DNA of 64,000 nucleotides from the NCBI RefSeq assembly GCF_005491425.1, contig NZ_CP028083.1:3286001-3350000 (forward strand), given 5' to 3'. The position numbers and the translations under genes are program-made. The stretch is from Lysinibacillus sp. SGAir0095. Its GTDB lineage: Bacteria > Bacillota > Bacilli > Bacillales_A > Planococcaceae. How positions within the stretch are numbered: the stretch's first letter is position 1; each line of letters begins with the position of its first letter. The notes under the pieces were generated by a model, which was not told where the DNA came from, did not search any database, and saw only the letters and a list, made by a program, of their open reading frames with translations. Of the stretch, positions 1 through 9,320 are shown in pieces.

Positions 1-432
1 TAGTAGTACGGGCTCTGGATCAGGCTTTACATTTTTCACACTGTCCACACCAACCCAAAATTCAAATAGATGTTTTGCCCCCATTAGAACTAATCCTTTT
101 TCGATCGTATCCCGTCTCTTGGTTGAAACGATTGCTAGACGGATGCCTTTTTCTTTGAGTTTTTCTAAAGTATGGACTACTCCGTCGTATTCTGTCACTA
201 ATGTGTCATGATTGGCATAATTCCATTGTCGATATTTCTCAATCATTTCGTCGACTTCATCCGGCGTTAATTGTTCAAAGGTTTCTTTTAATGACGGACC
301 TATGAAATCCATGCAATCTTTTGGCGAATATTGCCCAGGAAATCTTTCCTCTAATACATTCATAAATGTCTGGATAATTAAATCATTTGTATTTAATAAC
401 GTTCCATCAAAATCAAACAGCAAGGCTTTCAT
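1..432 (-). CDS. ppaX: Pyrophosphatase PpaX, HAD family, truncated by the window edge
   Basis: PpaX hydrolyses inorganic pyrophosphate, including that released when HPr kinase/phosphorylase dephosphorylates HPr(Ser-P) phosphorolytically. Only the N-terminal 144 residues are inside the window; the C-terminal part lies beyond base 1. Visible HAD features are motif I DFDGTL at residues 7-12 (nucleophile Asp7, acid/base Asp9), a cap region rich in Glu/Asp, motif II as VSTKRR and the motif III lysine in VKPDPEP. The ATG at 430-432 sits 46 bp after lgt, in the order hprK-lgt-ppaX, a conserved Bacillus cluster that supports the name over the many generic HAD phosphoglycolate phosphatases. Confidence 0.88.
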   Translation of the reverse strand, partial: MKALLFDFDGTLLNTNDLIIQTFMNVLEERFPGQYSPKDCMDFIGPSLKETFEQLTPDEVDEMIEKYRQWNYANHDTLVTEYDGVVHTLEKLKEKGIRLAIVSTKRRDTIEKGLVLMGAKHLFEFWVGVDSVKNVKPDPEPVLL

Positions 433-478
433 ACGAATATTGCAACTCCTTTATCTCTTTACGAGCTCCATTTATTGC

Positions 479-1354
479 TTACTTTTTCTTCCCTTTGTTC
501 TTAACATTTTTTTTCGTATTATGATTAGTATTTTTCTCGACATCAAGATAGCGAACAACAGGGCGAACCTTCATTCTTCTGTAAACAATGAAAATAATAC
601 CGAACACAATTGCTAATATCGAAACAACTTGGGCAGAACGCAATTCCCCAATCAGATACAGACTGTCTGTTCTCATGCCCTCAATATAAAAGCGACCGAT
701 TGAGTACCAGATCATATAACTGAAGAAAATTTCTCCTCGATGTAAGTTCACTTTTCGGAAAGAAAGTAGAATAATCAGACCAATTACATTCCACATTGAT
801 TCATATAAGAACGTTGGATGAACATATGTACCAAGATCTTGAACATACATCTGTTCAATAATCCAATTTGGAATCATTAGATTTTCCAAAAACTCACGGG
901 ATACTGGTCCACCATAGGCTTCCTGGTTCATAAAGTTGCCCCAACGGCCTATAATTTGTCCAATTAAAAGACTCGGTGCAAGTATATCTGCTACCTTTAA
1001 AAAACTAAACCCTTTTTTCTTGCAGAATATATAAGCTGTAATTACAGCACCAATTAAAGCACCATGAATGGCGATACCACCATTCCAAATTTGAATAATT
1101 TTCTCTGGATTAGCTCCGTAATACTCCCATTTCATCGAAACATAATAAATGCGAGCAGAAATAATCGAGATTGGAATCGCCCAAATCAACATATCCGCTA
1201 AAAAATCTTCAGGCAATCCTCTTTTTACAGCCTCTCGTTGTCCTACAAAATAGGCCAGGACAATTCCGAGAGCAATTAAGATTCCATACCATCTTACTTC
1301 AATGCTCCCAAGTGAAAAAGCAACCGGGTTGATTGCAAGTAATACCTGTTCCAT
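479..1354 (-). CDS. lgt: Prolipoprotein diacylglyceryl transferase Lgt
   Basis: Lgt is an integral membrane enzyme that moves a diacylglyceryl group from phosphatidylglycerol to the lipobox cysteine of prolipoproteins. The 291-residue protein has about seven hydrophobic spans, the conserved IAIHGALIG segment (His97) and the family signature GRWGNFMNQE at residues 136-145. It ends in a lysine/asparagine-rich cytoplasmic tail of about 30 residues, longer than in many homologues. It lies 44 bp after hprK on the same strand, so it is probably cotranscribed. Its substrates in this window include PrsA, the SCO protein, cytochrome c551 and the YtkA-like lipoprotein. Confidence 0.96.
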   Translation of the reverse strand: MEQVLLAINPVAFSLGSIEVRWYGILIALGIVLAYFVGQREAVKRGLPEDFLADMLIWAIPISIISARIYYVSMKWEYYGANPEKIIQIWNGGIAIHGALIGAVITAYIFCKKKGFSFLKVADILAPSLLIGQIIGRWGNFMNQEAYGGPVSREFLENLMIPNWIIEQMYVQDLGTYVHPTFLYESMWNVIGLIILLSFRKVNLHRGEIFFSYMIWYSIGRFYIEGMRTDSLYLIGELRSAQVVSILAIVFGIIFIVYRRMKVRPVVRYLDVEKNTNHNTKKNVKNKGKKK

Positions 1355-1398
1355 TCAAATACCCCTCTCGTCTTTAAAGCAACGTTTCTAAAAGTTAG

Positions 1399-2340
1399 TT
1401 AATAGTCATCCATTTCATCCTGAATTGCAATCACTTCGTCTAATCTTCTAGAAAATTCTTGTGCCGCGTTCACACCCATTTTTTTCAAACGGTAATTCAT
1501 GGCAGCCACTTCTATAATTACAGATACGTTTCGCCCTGGTTGAACAGGAATCGTCAACTTGGTAATATCTGTATCAATAATTTTCATTTTTTCTTCATCC
1601 AAACCTAATCGATCATAGGTTTTTTCCGGATCCCAGTTTTCCAACTCAATAATCAATGTAATTCGCTTTGTAGGACGGATAGCACTTGCTCCAAATAGCG
1701 TCATAATATCAATGATACCAATACCTCGAATTTCTAACAGATGCTCTAATAGAGGTGGTGGACTTCCGATTATTAAGTCTTCAGTTTCTTGTCGAATTTC
1801 TACACAATCGTCAGCAACCAGTCTATGGCCTTTTTTAATAAGCTCAAGTGCAGTTTCACTTTTCCCTACGCCACTTTTCCCGATGATTAATACCCCAATT
1901 CCATATACATCGACAAGAACACCATGAACTGCTGCGGTAGGCGCTAACTCACTTTCTAGGTAATTGGTAAGTCTACTTGAGAAACTAGATGTTTTCATGG
2001 AAGTACTTAATACGGGAACATCGTGTTCATTGGAGGCTGTAATTAACTCAATAGGAACTTCTAAACCTCTAGAAATCACAATAGCAGGAGTTTCCTGTGA
2101 GCACAGCTTCAGCATTCGTTCCTTTTTCAATTCAGTTGGGAGCATTTCAAAAAATGATAATTCAGTTTTTCCGATTAGCTGAACTCGATTGGCAGGATAG
2201 TGTGTAAAATAGCCTGCCATTTCAAGTCCTGGTCTTGAAATATCACTCGTTGTAATATAACGGCCAATTCCTTCCTGCCCACTTACTACCGTTAAATTGA
2301 ATTTTTCTATGACTTCTTTTGTCGAAACTTGAATGATCAT
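1399..2340 (-). CDS. hprK: HPr kinase/phosphorylase
   Basis: HprK phosphorylates HPr on Ser46 with ATP or PPi and reverses the reaction with phosphate, so it sets carbon catabolite repression. The 313-residue product has the N-terminal DRTGG-like domain followed by the kinase domain with P-loop GKSGVGKS at 154-161, the catalytic DD pair near 177-178, His139, and the HprK signature [10 protein letters not shown] at 203-212. Length matches the family. The ATG is preceded by a short purine-rich ribosome site (AGGGGG). It is first in hprK-lgt-ppaX. PPi produced by its phosphorolysis would be removed by PpaX. Confidence 0.97.
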   Translation of the reverse strand: MIIQVSTKEVIEKFNLTVVSGQEGIGRYITTSDISRPGLEMAGYFTHYPANRVQLIGKTELSFFEMLPTELKKERMLKLCSQETPAIVISRGLEVPIELITASNEHDVPVLSTSMKTSSFSSRLTNYLESELAPTAAVHGVLVDVYGIGVLIIGKSGVGKSETALELIKKGHRLVADDCVEIRQETEDLIIGSPPPLLEHLLEIRGIGIIDIMTLFGASAIRPTKRITLIIELENWDPEKTYDRLGLDEEKMKIIDTDITKLTIPVQPGRNVSVIIEVAAMNYRLKKMGVNAAQEFSRRLDEVIAIQDEMDDY

Positions 2341-2558
2341 TACCCCCTAGCACTTTCTACTTCTTACTATTGACATATAGTACCTATTTTAGCATGTTAC
2401 CGATAGATTGTATTTAAATTAATCTTTTTCCAAACTATCTAAAACCCACTTCACACTCGTAAACTTAGAAAAAACTTCCGATTCCTGACAACCATAAGGA
2501 TTCAAAACGACCTCAAGCTGTTACCCATAATGACAAATCAGTGTTCAATCGTAAAGAA
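2341..2558. other. Intergenic region upstream of hprK
   Basis: This stretch should hold the hprK promoter, which reads on the minus strand. I see AT-rich sequence with a TAAAAT hexamer about 50 bp before the hprK start, but no convincing -35 partner. No small ORF with a ribosome site and no RNA gene is evident. Confidence 0.4.
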
Positions 2559-2600
2559 AAAATAAAAGGAGGTGTCTCATATATGAATGAGACACCTCCC
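2559..2600 (-). terminator. Rho-independent terminator of the yng operon
   Basis: A perfect 13-bp inverted repeat, 2568-2580 against 2587-2599 with a 6-base loop, is followed on the minus strand by a run of T (TTTTATTTTTT). It lies about 110 bp after the stop of the last yng gene. The stem carries the core TGTCTCA seen in other terminators of this window. Confidence 0.9.
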
Positions 2601-2710
2601 TTCTCTTGCAATGTAGTGACAATCAAAAAAGCCACATAATTTATTAACACTTGAGCCTGCTTTCGTCTTATACGACTTCACCTAAAAGCATTCTTCACCA
2701 TTAGGAAGCA

Positions 2711-4249
2711 TTAAACTGGGCTAACGCCGTGCTTTCGTTCAGTGAATGTCAGCTCTTTTGACTTATAGGCATCTAGACGAAGCTCCAACGTCTTGCGCAG
2801 CTCATTTGGTTGAATGACATCGTCGATAATCAATTCAGAGGCAAGGCGATACACATCAATTTCTTTTCTGTATTCTTCGCGCTGTTGTTCAATAAATGCT
2901 GCCTGCTCCTCTTTTGGTAGTGCTGCAATCTTGTTGGCATACACTGCGTTAACAGCAGCTTCTGGACCCATTACGGCGATTTGAGCGCCTGTTAATGCAA
3001 TACATACGTCCGGTTCAAATGCAGGGCCTGCCATCGCATATAGACCTGCACCATATGCCTTGCGGACAATAACCGTAATTTTCGGCACTGTCGCTTCACT
3101 CATCGCAAAAATCATTTTCGCACCGTGGCGGATAATGCCCATTTTCTCTACCTGAGTACCGATCATGAATCCCGGAACATCTGCTAGGAAAATGAGCGGA
3201 ATATGGAAGGCGTCACATAGGCTAATAAACTTCGCAGCCTTGTCTGCCGAATCAGCGAACAGTACGCCCCCCTTTACCCTAGGCTGATTCGCAATTATGC
3301 CCACAGACTGTCCATTAATGCGGGCGAATCCAGTGATGATTTCAGCGGCGAACAGCTTCTTCACCTCACAGAATGAACCTTCATCAATAATTCGGTCGAT
3401 TAAGTCATACATATTGAATGCCGCATTTTGATTGGCTGGAATAATTTCCTCAAGAGACTTTTCAAAACTGGAGGGCAGCTTTGGCTCCTCCACGTTTGGC
3501 TTGTTTTTGAAGTTATCCGGGAAATAGCTAAGGTATTGTCTTGCATAGGCAATTGCCTCTTCCTCGGATTTTGCTAGGACATCGCCGCAGCCTGAAATCG
3601 AACAGTGCATTTTTGCTCCACCCATTGTTTCAAGATCCACCTTTTCCCCGATTACCATCTCGGCCATACGAGGCGACCCCAGATACATGGAAGCATTTCC
3701 TTCTACCATGACCACAACGTCACAGAAGGCCGGAATATAGGCACCGCCTGCTGCTGAAGGACCAAATAACAGACAAATTTGCGGGATGCGGCCGGACAAT
3801 TTCACTTGATTATAAAAAATACGGCCAGCTCCTCTGCGACCTGGGAACATTTCCAACTGATCCGTGATACGAGCACCAGCCGAGTCAACTAAATAAAGTA
3901 AGGGAACCCCCAGCTTTTCGGCTGTCTCCTGGATGCGGATGATTTTTTCAACCGTCCGTTTCCCCCATGAACCTGCTTTCACTGTTGAATCATTTGCCAT
4001 TACACATACAGTCCGTCCGTGAATTTTCCCGATACCTGTGACAACGCCATCTGCAGGTAGGTCGCCTGCAAGTACATTGGCAAACGTTCCATCCTCAGCC
4101 TGTAGCCCTTCGTCGAATAGCAGCTCTAGGCGATCGCGAACAAATAATTTCCCCTGTTCCTTATTTTTTTCATGATATTTTATATGGCCGCCCTTTAACA
4201 CGGTATCCTTCATTTCTTCATGTTTGTTATGATCTGTTAAATTATTCAT
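2711..4249 (-). CDS. yngE: Acyl-CoA carboxylase carboxyltransferase subunit (YngE/MccB-like)
   Basis: This is the biotin-dependent carboxyltransferase (beta) subunit that moves carboxyl from carboxybiotin to an acyl-CoA; in this cluster the expected substrate is 3-methylcrotonyl-CoA. Two crotonase-like halves are visible: the N-terminal half includes GPSAAGGAYIPAF and the C-terminal half KAYGAGLYAM. At about 512 residues the length is typical of MCC/PCC beta subunits. I place the start at the ATG at 4249, about nine bases after AAAGGGGG; a GTG at 4276 would overlap the upstream gene by 11 bases and is less well placed. It is the last gene of the operon. Propionyl-CoA carboxylase beta is the main alternative, but the neighbours favour leucine-type degradation. 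Confidence 0.88.
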   Translation of the reverse strand: MNNLTDHNKHEEMKDTVLKGGHIKYHEKNKEQGKLFVRDRLELLFDEGLQAEDGTFANVLAGDLPADGVVTGIGKIHGRTVCVMANDSTVKAGSWGKRTVEKIIRIQETAEKLGVPLLYLVDSAGARITDQLEMFPGRRGAGRIFYNQVKLSGRIPQICLLFGPSAAGGAYIPAFCDVVVMVEGNASMYLGSPRMAEMVIGEKVDLETMGGAKMHCSISGCGDVLAKSEEEAIAYARQYLSYFPDNFKNKPNVEEPKLPSSFEKSLEEIIPANQNAAFNMYDLIDRIIDEGSFCEVKKLFAAEIITGFARINGQSVGIIANQPRVKGGVLFADSADKAAKFISLCDAFHIPLIFLADVPGFMIGTQVEKMGIIRHGAKMIFAMSEATVPKITVIVRKAYGAGLYAMAGPAFEPDVCIALTGAQIAVMGPEAAVNAVYANKIAALPKEEQAAFIEQQREEYRKEIDVYRLASELIIDDVIQPNELRKTLELRLDAYKSKELTFTERKHGVSPV

Positions 4250-4265
4250 TTCTCCCATCCCCCTT

Positions 4266-5045
4266 TTATTTGCCACTGTATACCGGTGAGCGTTTTTCCT
4301 TAAAAGCCCTCAAGCCTTCTAGGCGGTCTTCCGTATGAAGTAATCGGTTATAAGCCAAGGATTCTATCTGTAATCCAGTAGAAATATCCGTCTGCATCCC
4401 CTGATTGATTGCAGTCTTTGCCTGAATGAGTGAAAGAGGTGCATTTTTCGCAATCTCCCGGGCCAGTTTTTTTGCCTCTTCCAGCAATTCCTGAGGTTCG
4501 GTCATGTACTCAATGATTCCATACTGGTAAGCTTCCTCTGCAGACAGTCGACGAGCTGTATAGATAAGCTCCTTTGCCTTTCCCATACCAATAAGACGAG
4601 GAAGTCGTTGTGTCCCACCCGCTCCTGGAATAATGCCTAAAGCTGTTTCGGTCAATCCAAGTTTTGCCGTGCTGCTGGCCATACGGATATCACATGCGAG
4701 GGCAAGTTCCAAACCTCCACCCAAAGCCACACCATTGATCGCTGCAATTACTGGCTGGGCGAGCACTTCGAAATGATTCACCGTTTTGCCGATGAGTGCG
4801 ATGGTTTTACGGGTTTCATCCTCATTCATTCCACTGCGTTCCTTTAAATCCGCTCCTGCACAGAAGGCTTTTTCTCCGTCGCCCGTCACAATAACAGCAC
4901 GGATGGAACGATCATAGTGGATTGCTTCTAATGTCTCGTTAATTTCATGTAACATTTGAACAGATAAGCTATTTGCAGCCTCCGCTCGTGTCAACATGAC
5001 AAGTGCTACGTTATCTTGCACCTCTACTGTTACGAACTTCGCCAT
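4266..5045 (-). CDS. yngF: Methylglutaconyl-CoA hydratase (enoyl-CoA hydratase family, YngF)
   Basis: A 259-residue crotonase-fold enzyme, probably hydrating 3-methylglutaconyl-CoA to HMG-CoA. Visible features are FCAGADL at 61-67, the oxyanion-hole glycines GGG at 109-111 and TETALGIIPGAGGTQRL at 132-148, which carries a catalytic-type glutamate (Glu133) and Gly141. The ATG has a strong GGGGAGGA ribosome site. Its first 16 bases overlap the end of the HMG-CoA lyase gene, and its 3' end abuts the carboxyltransferase gene, which suggests translational coupling. Sequence alone cannot exclude a generic enoyl-CoA hydratase; the gene order decides the specific call. Confidence 0.85.
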   Translation of the reverse strand: MAKFVTVEVQDNVALVMLTRAEAANSLSVQMLHEINETLEAIHYDRSIRAVIVTGDGEKAFCAGADLKERSGMNEDETRKTIALIGKTVNHFEVLAQPVIAAINGVALGGGLELALACDIRMASSTAKLGLTETALGIIPGAGGTQRLPRLIGMGKAKELIYTARRLSAEEAYQYGIIEYMTEPQELLEEAKKLAREIAKNAPLSLIQAKTAINQGMQTDISTGLQIESLAYNRLLHTEDRLEGLRAFKEKRSPVYSGK

Positions 5046-5950
5046 GATTCTTCCTCCCCTCGTGCAACAGCCACCAGCTTTGATGATAGCTTTTTACCGA
5101 TAATTTCTTCTATTGATAGTGCCGTTTGCTGAATTTTTTTTAGGTTGACCCCTGTTTCAATACCCATCTCATGCAATAAATACAAGAGATCCTCGGTTGC
5201 TACATTGCCCGATGCCCCCTTTGCATACGGGCATCCTCCAAGTCCACCAATCGAACTATCAAATTTTGTAATGCCATGCGTTAGACTTGTCAGAACATTT
5301 GCTAATGCCGTACCTCGTGTATCATGGAAATGCATCGCCAGTTGCTCTGCCTTGAAATGGCGCAGCATTTCCAGCAGCAGTGCATTCACTTGTGTCGGTA
5401 CGCCGACGCCGATTGTATCTCCCAGCGATATTTCGGAAATCCCCATATCAAATAGTTTTTCCGCCACATATACGACCTGTTCTGGTTTTGTATAGCCATC
5501 ATATGGACAGGAAATGACAGTAGAGATATAGCCTCGCACCGTCTTTCCTGCTGCTAGCGCACCATCAACGACCTCCTTTAAAACAGGAAATGTCTCAGCT
5601 ATTGATTTATTGATATTGGATTTGTTGTGACCTTCACTTGCCGACATGAAAATACTCACTTCATCGACACCAGCATCAAGCGCCCGTTCCAGCCCCTTGC
5701 TGTTCGGTACAAGTGCAGCGTAAGTAATATCGGTGTTTCTCTTAATCTCTTTGAGAACCTCTACTGCGTCCGCCAGCTGTGGTATCCATTTTGGATGCAC
5801 GAAGCTCGTTACTTCAATGTAATCGAGCCCCGTATCACTTAAACGGTTAACAAGCTTGATTTTCTCCTCAGTCGGAATAAAAGTCGTTTCATTTTGCAAC
5901 CCATCGCGTGGTCCTACTTCTTTTATTTGCACTTGCTTTGGCAGCTGCAT
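5030..5950 (-). CDS. yngG: Hydroxymethylglutaryl-CoA lyase (YngG)
   Basis: HMG-CoA lyase cleaves HMG-CoA to acetoacetate and acetyl-CoA, the last step of leucine breakdown. The 306-residue TIM-barrel protein starts with the EVGPRDGLQNE signature at 11-21, has the metal-binding pair His207/His209 in MHFHD, and carries the active-site loop GGLGGCPYAKGASGN with Cys240. Length is as expected. The ATG follows AAGGGAGTG. It overlaps yngF by 16 bases and starts 13 bases after the biotin carrier gene, so it belongs to the same transcript. Confidence 0.94.
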   Translation of the reverse strand: MQLPKQVQIKEVGPRDGLQNETTFIPTEEKIKLVNRLSDTGLDYIEVTSFVHPKWIPQLADAVEVLKEIKRNTDITYAALVPNSKGLERALDAGVDEVSIFMSASEGHNKSNINKSIAETFPVLKEVVDGALAAGKTVRGYISTVISCPYDGYTKPEQVVYVAEKLFDMGISEISLGDTIGVGVPTQVNALLLEMLRHFKAEQLAMHFHDTRGTALANVLTSLTHGITKFDSSIGGLGGCPYAKGASGNVATEDLLYLLHEMGIETGVNLKKIQQTALSIEEIIGKKLSSKLVAVARGEEESWRSS

Positions 5951-5963
5951 GGACTACACTCCC

Positions 5964-6176
5964 TTATTCGATTTCGACAAGATCGTCGTCTAGGTTGATA
6001 AAATCACCTTCGGCAGCAATAATTCGTTTTACTGTACCTGCTTCTTCCGCAGCAATCGGAATCTCCATTTTCATGGATTCCAGAATGACAACGTCCTGGC
6101 CAGCTTCTACTTGCTCTCCTTCTGATACTAGAATTTTCCATACTGTACCTGCCATACTTGCTTTTACTATTGTCAT
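5964..6176 (-). CDS. yngHB: Biotin carboxyl carrier protein (biotin/lipoyl attachment domain, YngHB)
   Basis: A free-standing 70-residue biotinyl domain that shuttles carboxybiotin between the biotin carboxylase and the carboxyltransferase. The biotinylation motif ESMKM is in the middle of the chain, with the flanking hairpin glycines and the short hydrophobic strands of the fold. It is smaller than AccB of fatty acid synthesis, which has a long N-terminal arm, and it matches the stand-alone carrier of yng clusters. A strong GGAGGG ribosome site precedes the ATG. It lies between biotin carboxylase and HMG-CoA lyase genes. Confidence 0.93.
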   Translation of the reverse strand: MTIVKASMAGTVWKILVSEGEQVEAGQDVVILESMKMEIPIAAEEAGTVKRIIAAEGDFINLDDDLVEIE

Positions 6177-6269
6177 AAATTATCCCTCCGCTTAAAATAG
6201 AATGCGACAGAAGTGGCACGCATTAGATAACGACTCGCCAAAGTTCAATCTTTCGAGCCTCTTCTTGTC

Positions 6270-7631
6270 TTATTTACCGACTGTTGTTGCTTTTGGTAAA
6301 TAGTATTCCTCTACAAACTTCGTCGTTGTCACGCCAGATAAGAACTGCTCATGCGTTACCGTTTCAAGAAGCATTGGTATGTTCGTTTGAATTCCCTCGA
6401 CCACATAGTTCCTTAAAGCATCAGCCAGTCTAGCACAAGCTTCTTCACGTGTCGCTCCAAATACTACGAGTTTCCCAATCATAGGATCGTAGAAAGGTGT
6501 AACATCGCTCCCGGATTCCACTGCTACTTCATGTCGAATTCCTTCACCTTTAGGTAATACAAGATTTGTAATTTTTCCTGGTGAAGGGAAGAATGTAACC
6601 GGGTTTTCCGCGTATATTCGCACTTCGATCGCATGCCCTTTTTTCTGGATGTCTTCTCTTGTGAAGGCAAGTTTCTCACCTTTTGCCAACTTCAGCTGCT
6701 GCTCGACAAGATCAAGTCCCGTAATCTCTTCTGTTACTGGATGCTCCACCTGTAGTCTCGTGTTCATCTCAAGGAAGTAGAAGTTTTGGTCATGATCTAC
6801 CAAAAACTCTATCGTTCCCGCATTTGTATAACCGATATGCTTCGCCGCATCCACTGCCGCATCAAGCATTTTTTTACGTGTTTCTTCTGATATGAACGGT
6901 GAAGGTGCTTCCTCCACGACTTTCTGATTGCGGCGCTGGATTGAGCATTCACGCTCGTATACCGGTACGACGTTGCCATGCGCATCAGCTAGCACCTGTA
7001 CTTCTACATGATGTGGCTGTGCAATAAATTTTTCGATGAACATTGTGCCATCTCCAAAGAAGCTTTGTGCACGTTTTTGATTGCCTTCAAATGCCTTTTT
7101 CAGCTCTTCTTCATTGTTGACTAACTGCATGCCAATCCCACCGCCGCCTGCAGATGCCTTCAGCATAACTGGATAGCCTATCTCTTGTGCAATCTTTGCC
7201 GCTTCGTCCGCATCCTTAATTGGATCATTCACCCCTTGCACAATGGGTACCCCTGCCTGCTCCATTATTTTGCGAGCCTCAATCTTTGAGCCCATTGCCT
7301 GAATGACCTGTGATTTTGGTCCAATGAAAGTTAGCCCGGCTTCCTCTACACGATTGGCAAAGGCTGCATTCTCTGACAACAGTCCATATCCAGGATGTAC
7401 TGCATCGGCACCAGTTTGCTTTGCCACATCTAAAATGGCGTCTATATTCAAATAGCTAAGTGCTACTTGCGGTTTACCGATACAGAAACTCTCTGTTGCT
7501 TCTTTCACATGAAGACTGTTTGCATCCGCTTCCGAATAAATTGCCACCGTTTCGATTCCTAATCTTTTGCAAGTGCGAATAATGCGACGTGCGATTTCGC
7601 CACGATTGGCAATGAGTATTTTTTTGAACAT
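6270..7631 (-). CDS. yngH: Biotin carboxylase subunit of acyl-CoA carboxylase (YngH/AccC-like)
   Basis: ATP-dependent carboxylation of the biotin carrier. The 453-residue protein shows the N-terminal FKKILIANRGEIARR start, the ATP-grasp glycine-rich loop KASAGGGGIGM at 158-168 and the downstream catalytic stretch MNTRLQVEHPVTE. Length is that of a single-domain AccC. The ATG has an AGGGAGG site seven bases upstream. It is a second, catabolic copy judging by the neighbours; the housekeeping AccC for fatty acid synthesis would lie elsewhere with accB. Confidence 0.93.
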   Translation of the reverse strand: MFKKILIANRGEIARRIIRTCKRLGIETVAIYSEADANSLHVKEATESFCIGKPQVALSYLNIDAILDVAKQTGADAVHPGYGLLSENAAFANRVEEAGLTFIGPKSQVIQAMGSKIEARKIMEQAGVPIVQGVNDPIKDADEAAKIAQEIGYPVMLKASAGGGGIGMQLVNNEEELKKAFEGNQKRAQSFFGDGTMFIEKFIAQPHHVEVQVLADAHGNVVPVYERECSIQRRNQKVVEEAPSPFISEETRKKMLDAAVDAAKHIGYTNAGTIEFLVDHDQNFYFLEMNTRLQVEHPVTEEITGLDLVEQQLKLAKGEKLAFTREDIQKKGHAIEVRIYAENPVTFFPSPGKITNLVLPKGEGIRHEVAVESGSDVTPFYDPMIGKLVVFGATREEACARLADALRNYVVEGIQTNIPMLLETVTHEQFLSGVTTTKFVEEYYLPKATTVGK

Positions 7632-7643
7632 ACTTCATCCTCC

Positions 7644-9287
7644 CTACTGCAATGTTTTCGCGAAGCCCGCGAATTGTTCTCGAAGTTTGAATTTTTGAAT
7701 TTTTCCCGAAGCCGTCATTGGATAGCTGTCGATGAAAAAGATATACCTCGGAATTTTATGCCACGATATTTTTCCAGTGCAAAATTCCTTTATTTCCTCT
7801 GCTGTCGCTAACTGCCCTTCCTTCAAGATGATCCAGGCCACAGCTTCCTCTCCGTACTTCTCATCCGGGACACCTGTTACCTGGACATCCAGCACTTTTG
7901 GGTGTTGATACAGGAATTCTTCTATTTCGCGTGGATAAATATTTTCTCCCCCACGAATAATCATGTCCTTCAGTCGTCCTGTAACACGAACGTATCCATT
8001 TTCATCCATCGTGCCAAGGTCACCCGTATGAAGCCAGTTGTCTGAGTCAATCGCCTCTTCCGTCGCTGCAGGGTTACTATAGTAACCTTTCATCACCACA
8101 TAGCCTCGAGCACAAATTTCTCCTTGTTCTCCTCTTGGAACCTCATCATTCGTACCTGGCTTCATAATTTTCACTTCTACATTCGGCAAAGCCCGGCCAA
8201 CTGTCTCAACTTTAAGATTCAATGGGTCATCTGCACGTGTTTGTGTGATTACTGGCGAAGATTCAGTCTGACCATAGCAAATTGTCACATCTTCCATTCC
8301 CATTATATTGATGACGTTCCTCATCACTTCAATTGGACAGTTGGAACCTGCCATGACGCCTGTTCGTAATGATGATAGATTAAATTCCATAATATTCGGT
8401 AAATTTAGCTCACTGATAAACATGGTCGGTACCCCGTGAAGCGCAGTACATTTCTCTTTTTCTACCGTTCGTAGTACTTCCTCTGGGTTGAATTCTTGAA
8501 CAGGTACCATTGTGCCCCCTGCTGAAACAATAGCCAAAGTACCGATCACGCAGCCGAAGCAATGGAAAAACGGTACAGGGATGCATAGGCGGTCTTCGTG
8601 TGTTAGCTTCATGCATTCTGCAATATTAATAGCATTATTGATTAAGTTGGAATGTCTGAGCATAACACCTTTAGGAAAACCAGTCGTCCCTGATGTATAT
8701 TGAATATTGATGACATCTTCATATGTTAAGGTTTGTTTGCGCTGCTCTAGTTGCTCATCTGATACCTCGCCACTCTTCGCCATAAATTCCTCATAGCTGA
8801 ACGTCCCAGGATAGTGCTTATCACTAATTACTATAACGGTTTTCAAAAGCGGCAAACGCTCACTTTGCAAATGACCAGGTTCTGAGTATTTCAGCTCCGG
8901 ACACAGTTCATATAATGTGTCAATGAATGAATGATCCCGAAATTGGTCAATTAGTATAATCGCTCTTGTATCCGATTGCTTGAGTAAAAATTCCAGTTCA
9001 CTTGTACGGTAATTTGTATTGACTGTTACTAGCGGTGCGCCCATCTTCCCGGAACCAAACTGAAGCACTGGCCACTGGGGTACGTTCGTCGTCCATACCG
9101 AGAAATGATGCCCTTTTTCAAGTCCGATAGCCATTAAAGCTTTCGCCACTAAATCACTTTCTTTATGGAACTGGGCATAGGTCATCCGTAAATTACGGTC
9201 TGCATAAACTAATGCCTCTCGTTCTGGAAATTGTGCGCACCTTTCTTCTAATAACTCGCTAAGCGTTTGATAAACCAACTCTGCCAT
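7644..9287 (-). CDS. yngI: Acyl-CoA synthetase, AMP-binding family (YngI-like)
   Basis: A member of the acyl-adenylate forming family that activates a fatty or branched-chain acid to its CoA thioester. The P-loop-like A3 motif YTSGTTGFPKG is near residue 200, the GYGQTES-type region appears as CYGQTESSPV, and the C-terminal TGDLGTMDENGYVRVTGR and GGENIYPREIEE motifs are intact, with the catalytic lysine in ASGKIQKFKLRE near the end. About 547 residues. I choose the ATG at 9287, behind GGGGAGGA. Substrate is not readable from sequence; operon position suggests a short or branched chain acid feeding the dehydrogenase. Confidence 0.88.
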   Translation of the reverse strand: MAELVYQTLSELLEERCAQFPEREALVYADRNLRMTYAQFHKESDLVAKALMAIGLEKGHHFSVWTTNVPQWPVLQFGSGKMGAPLVTVNTNYRTSELEFLLKQSDTRAIILIDQFRDHSFIDTLYELCPELKYSEPGHLQSERLPLLKTVIVISDKHYPGTFSYEEFMAKSGEVSDEQLEQRKQTLTYEDVINIQYTSGTTGFPKGVMLRHSNLINNAINIAECMKLTHEDRLCIPVPFFHCFGCVIGTLAIVSAGGTMVPVQEFNPEEVLRTVEKEKCTALHGVPTMFISELNLPNIMEFNLSSLRTGVMAGSNCPIEVMRNVINIMGMEDVTICYGQTESSPVITQTRADDPLNLKVETVGRALPNVEVKIMKPGTNDEVPRGEQGEICARGYVVMKGYYSNPAATEEAIDSDNWLHTGDLGTMDENGYVRVTGRLKDMIIRGGENIYPREIEEFLYQHPKVLDVQVTGVPDEKYGEEAVAWIILKEGQLATAEEIKEFCTGKISWHKIPRYIFFIDSYPMTASGKIQKFKLREQFAGFAKTLQ

Positions 9288-9320
9288 ACGCAATCCTCCC
9301 CTTATTCATTTGCCAAAGAA

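Noticed and set aside
2591-2740. A further gene between the yng terminator and the carboxyltransferase gene
   Set aside because: No frame with a ribosome site or family resemblance; the sequence reads as 3' untranslated region.
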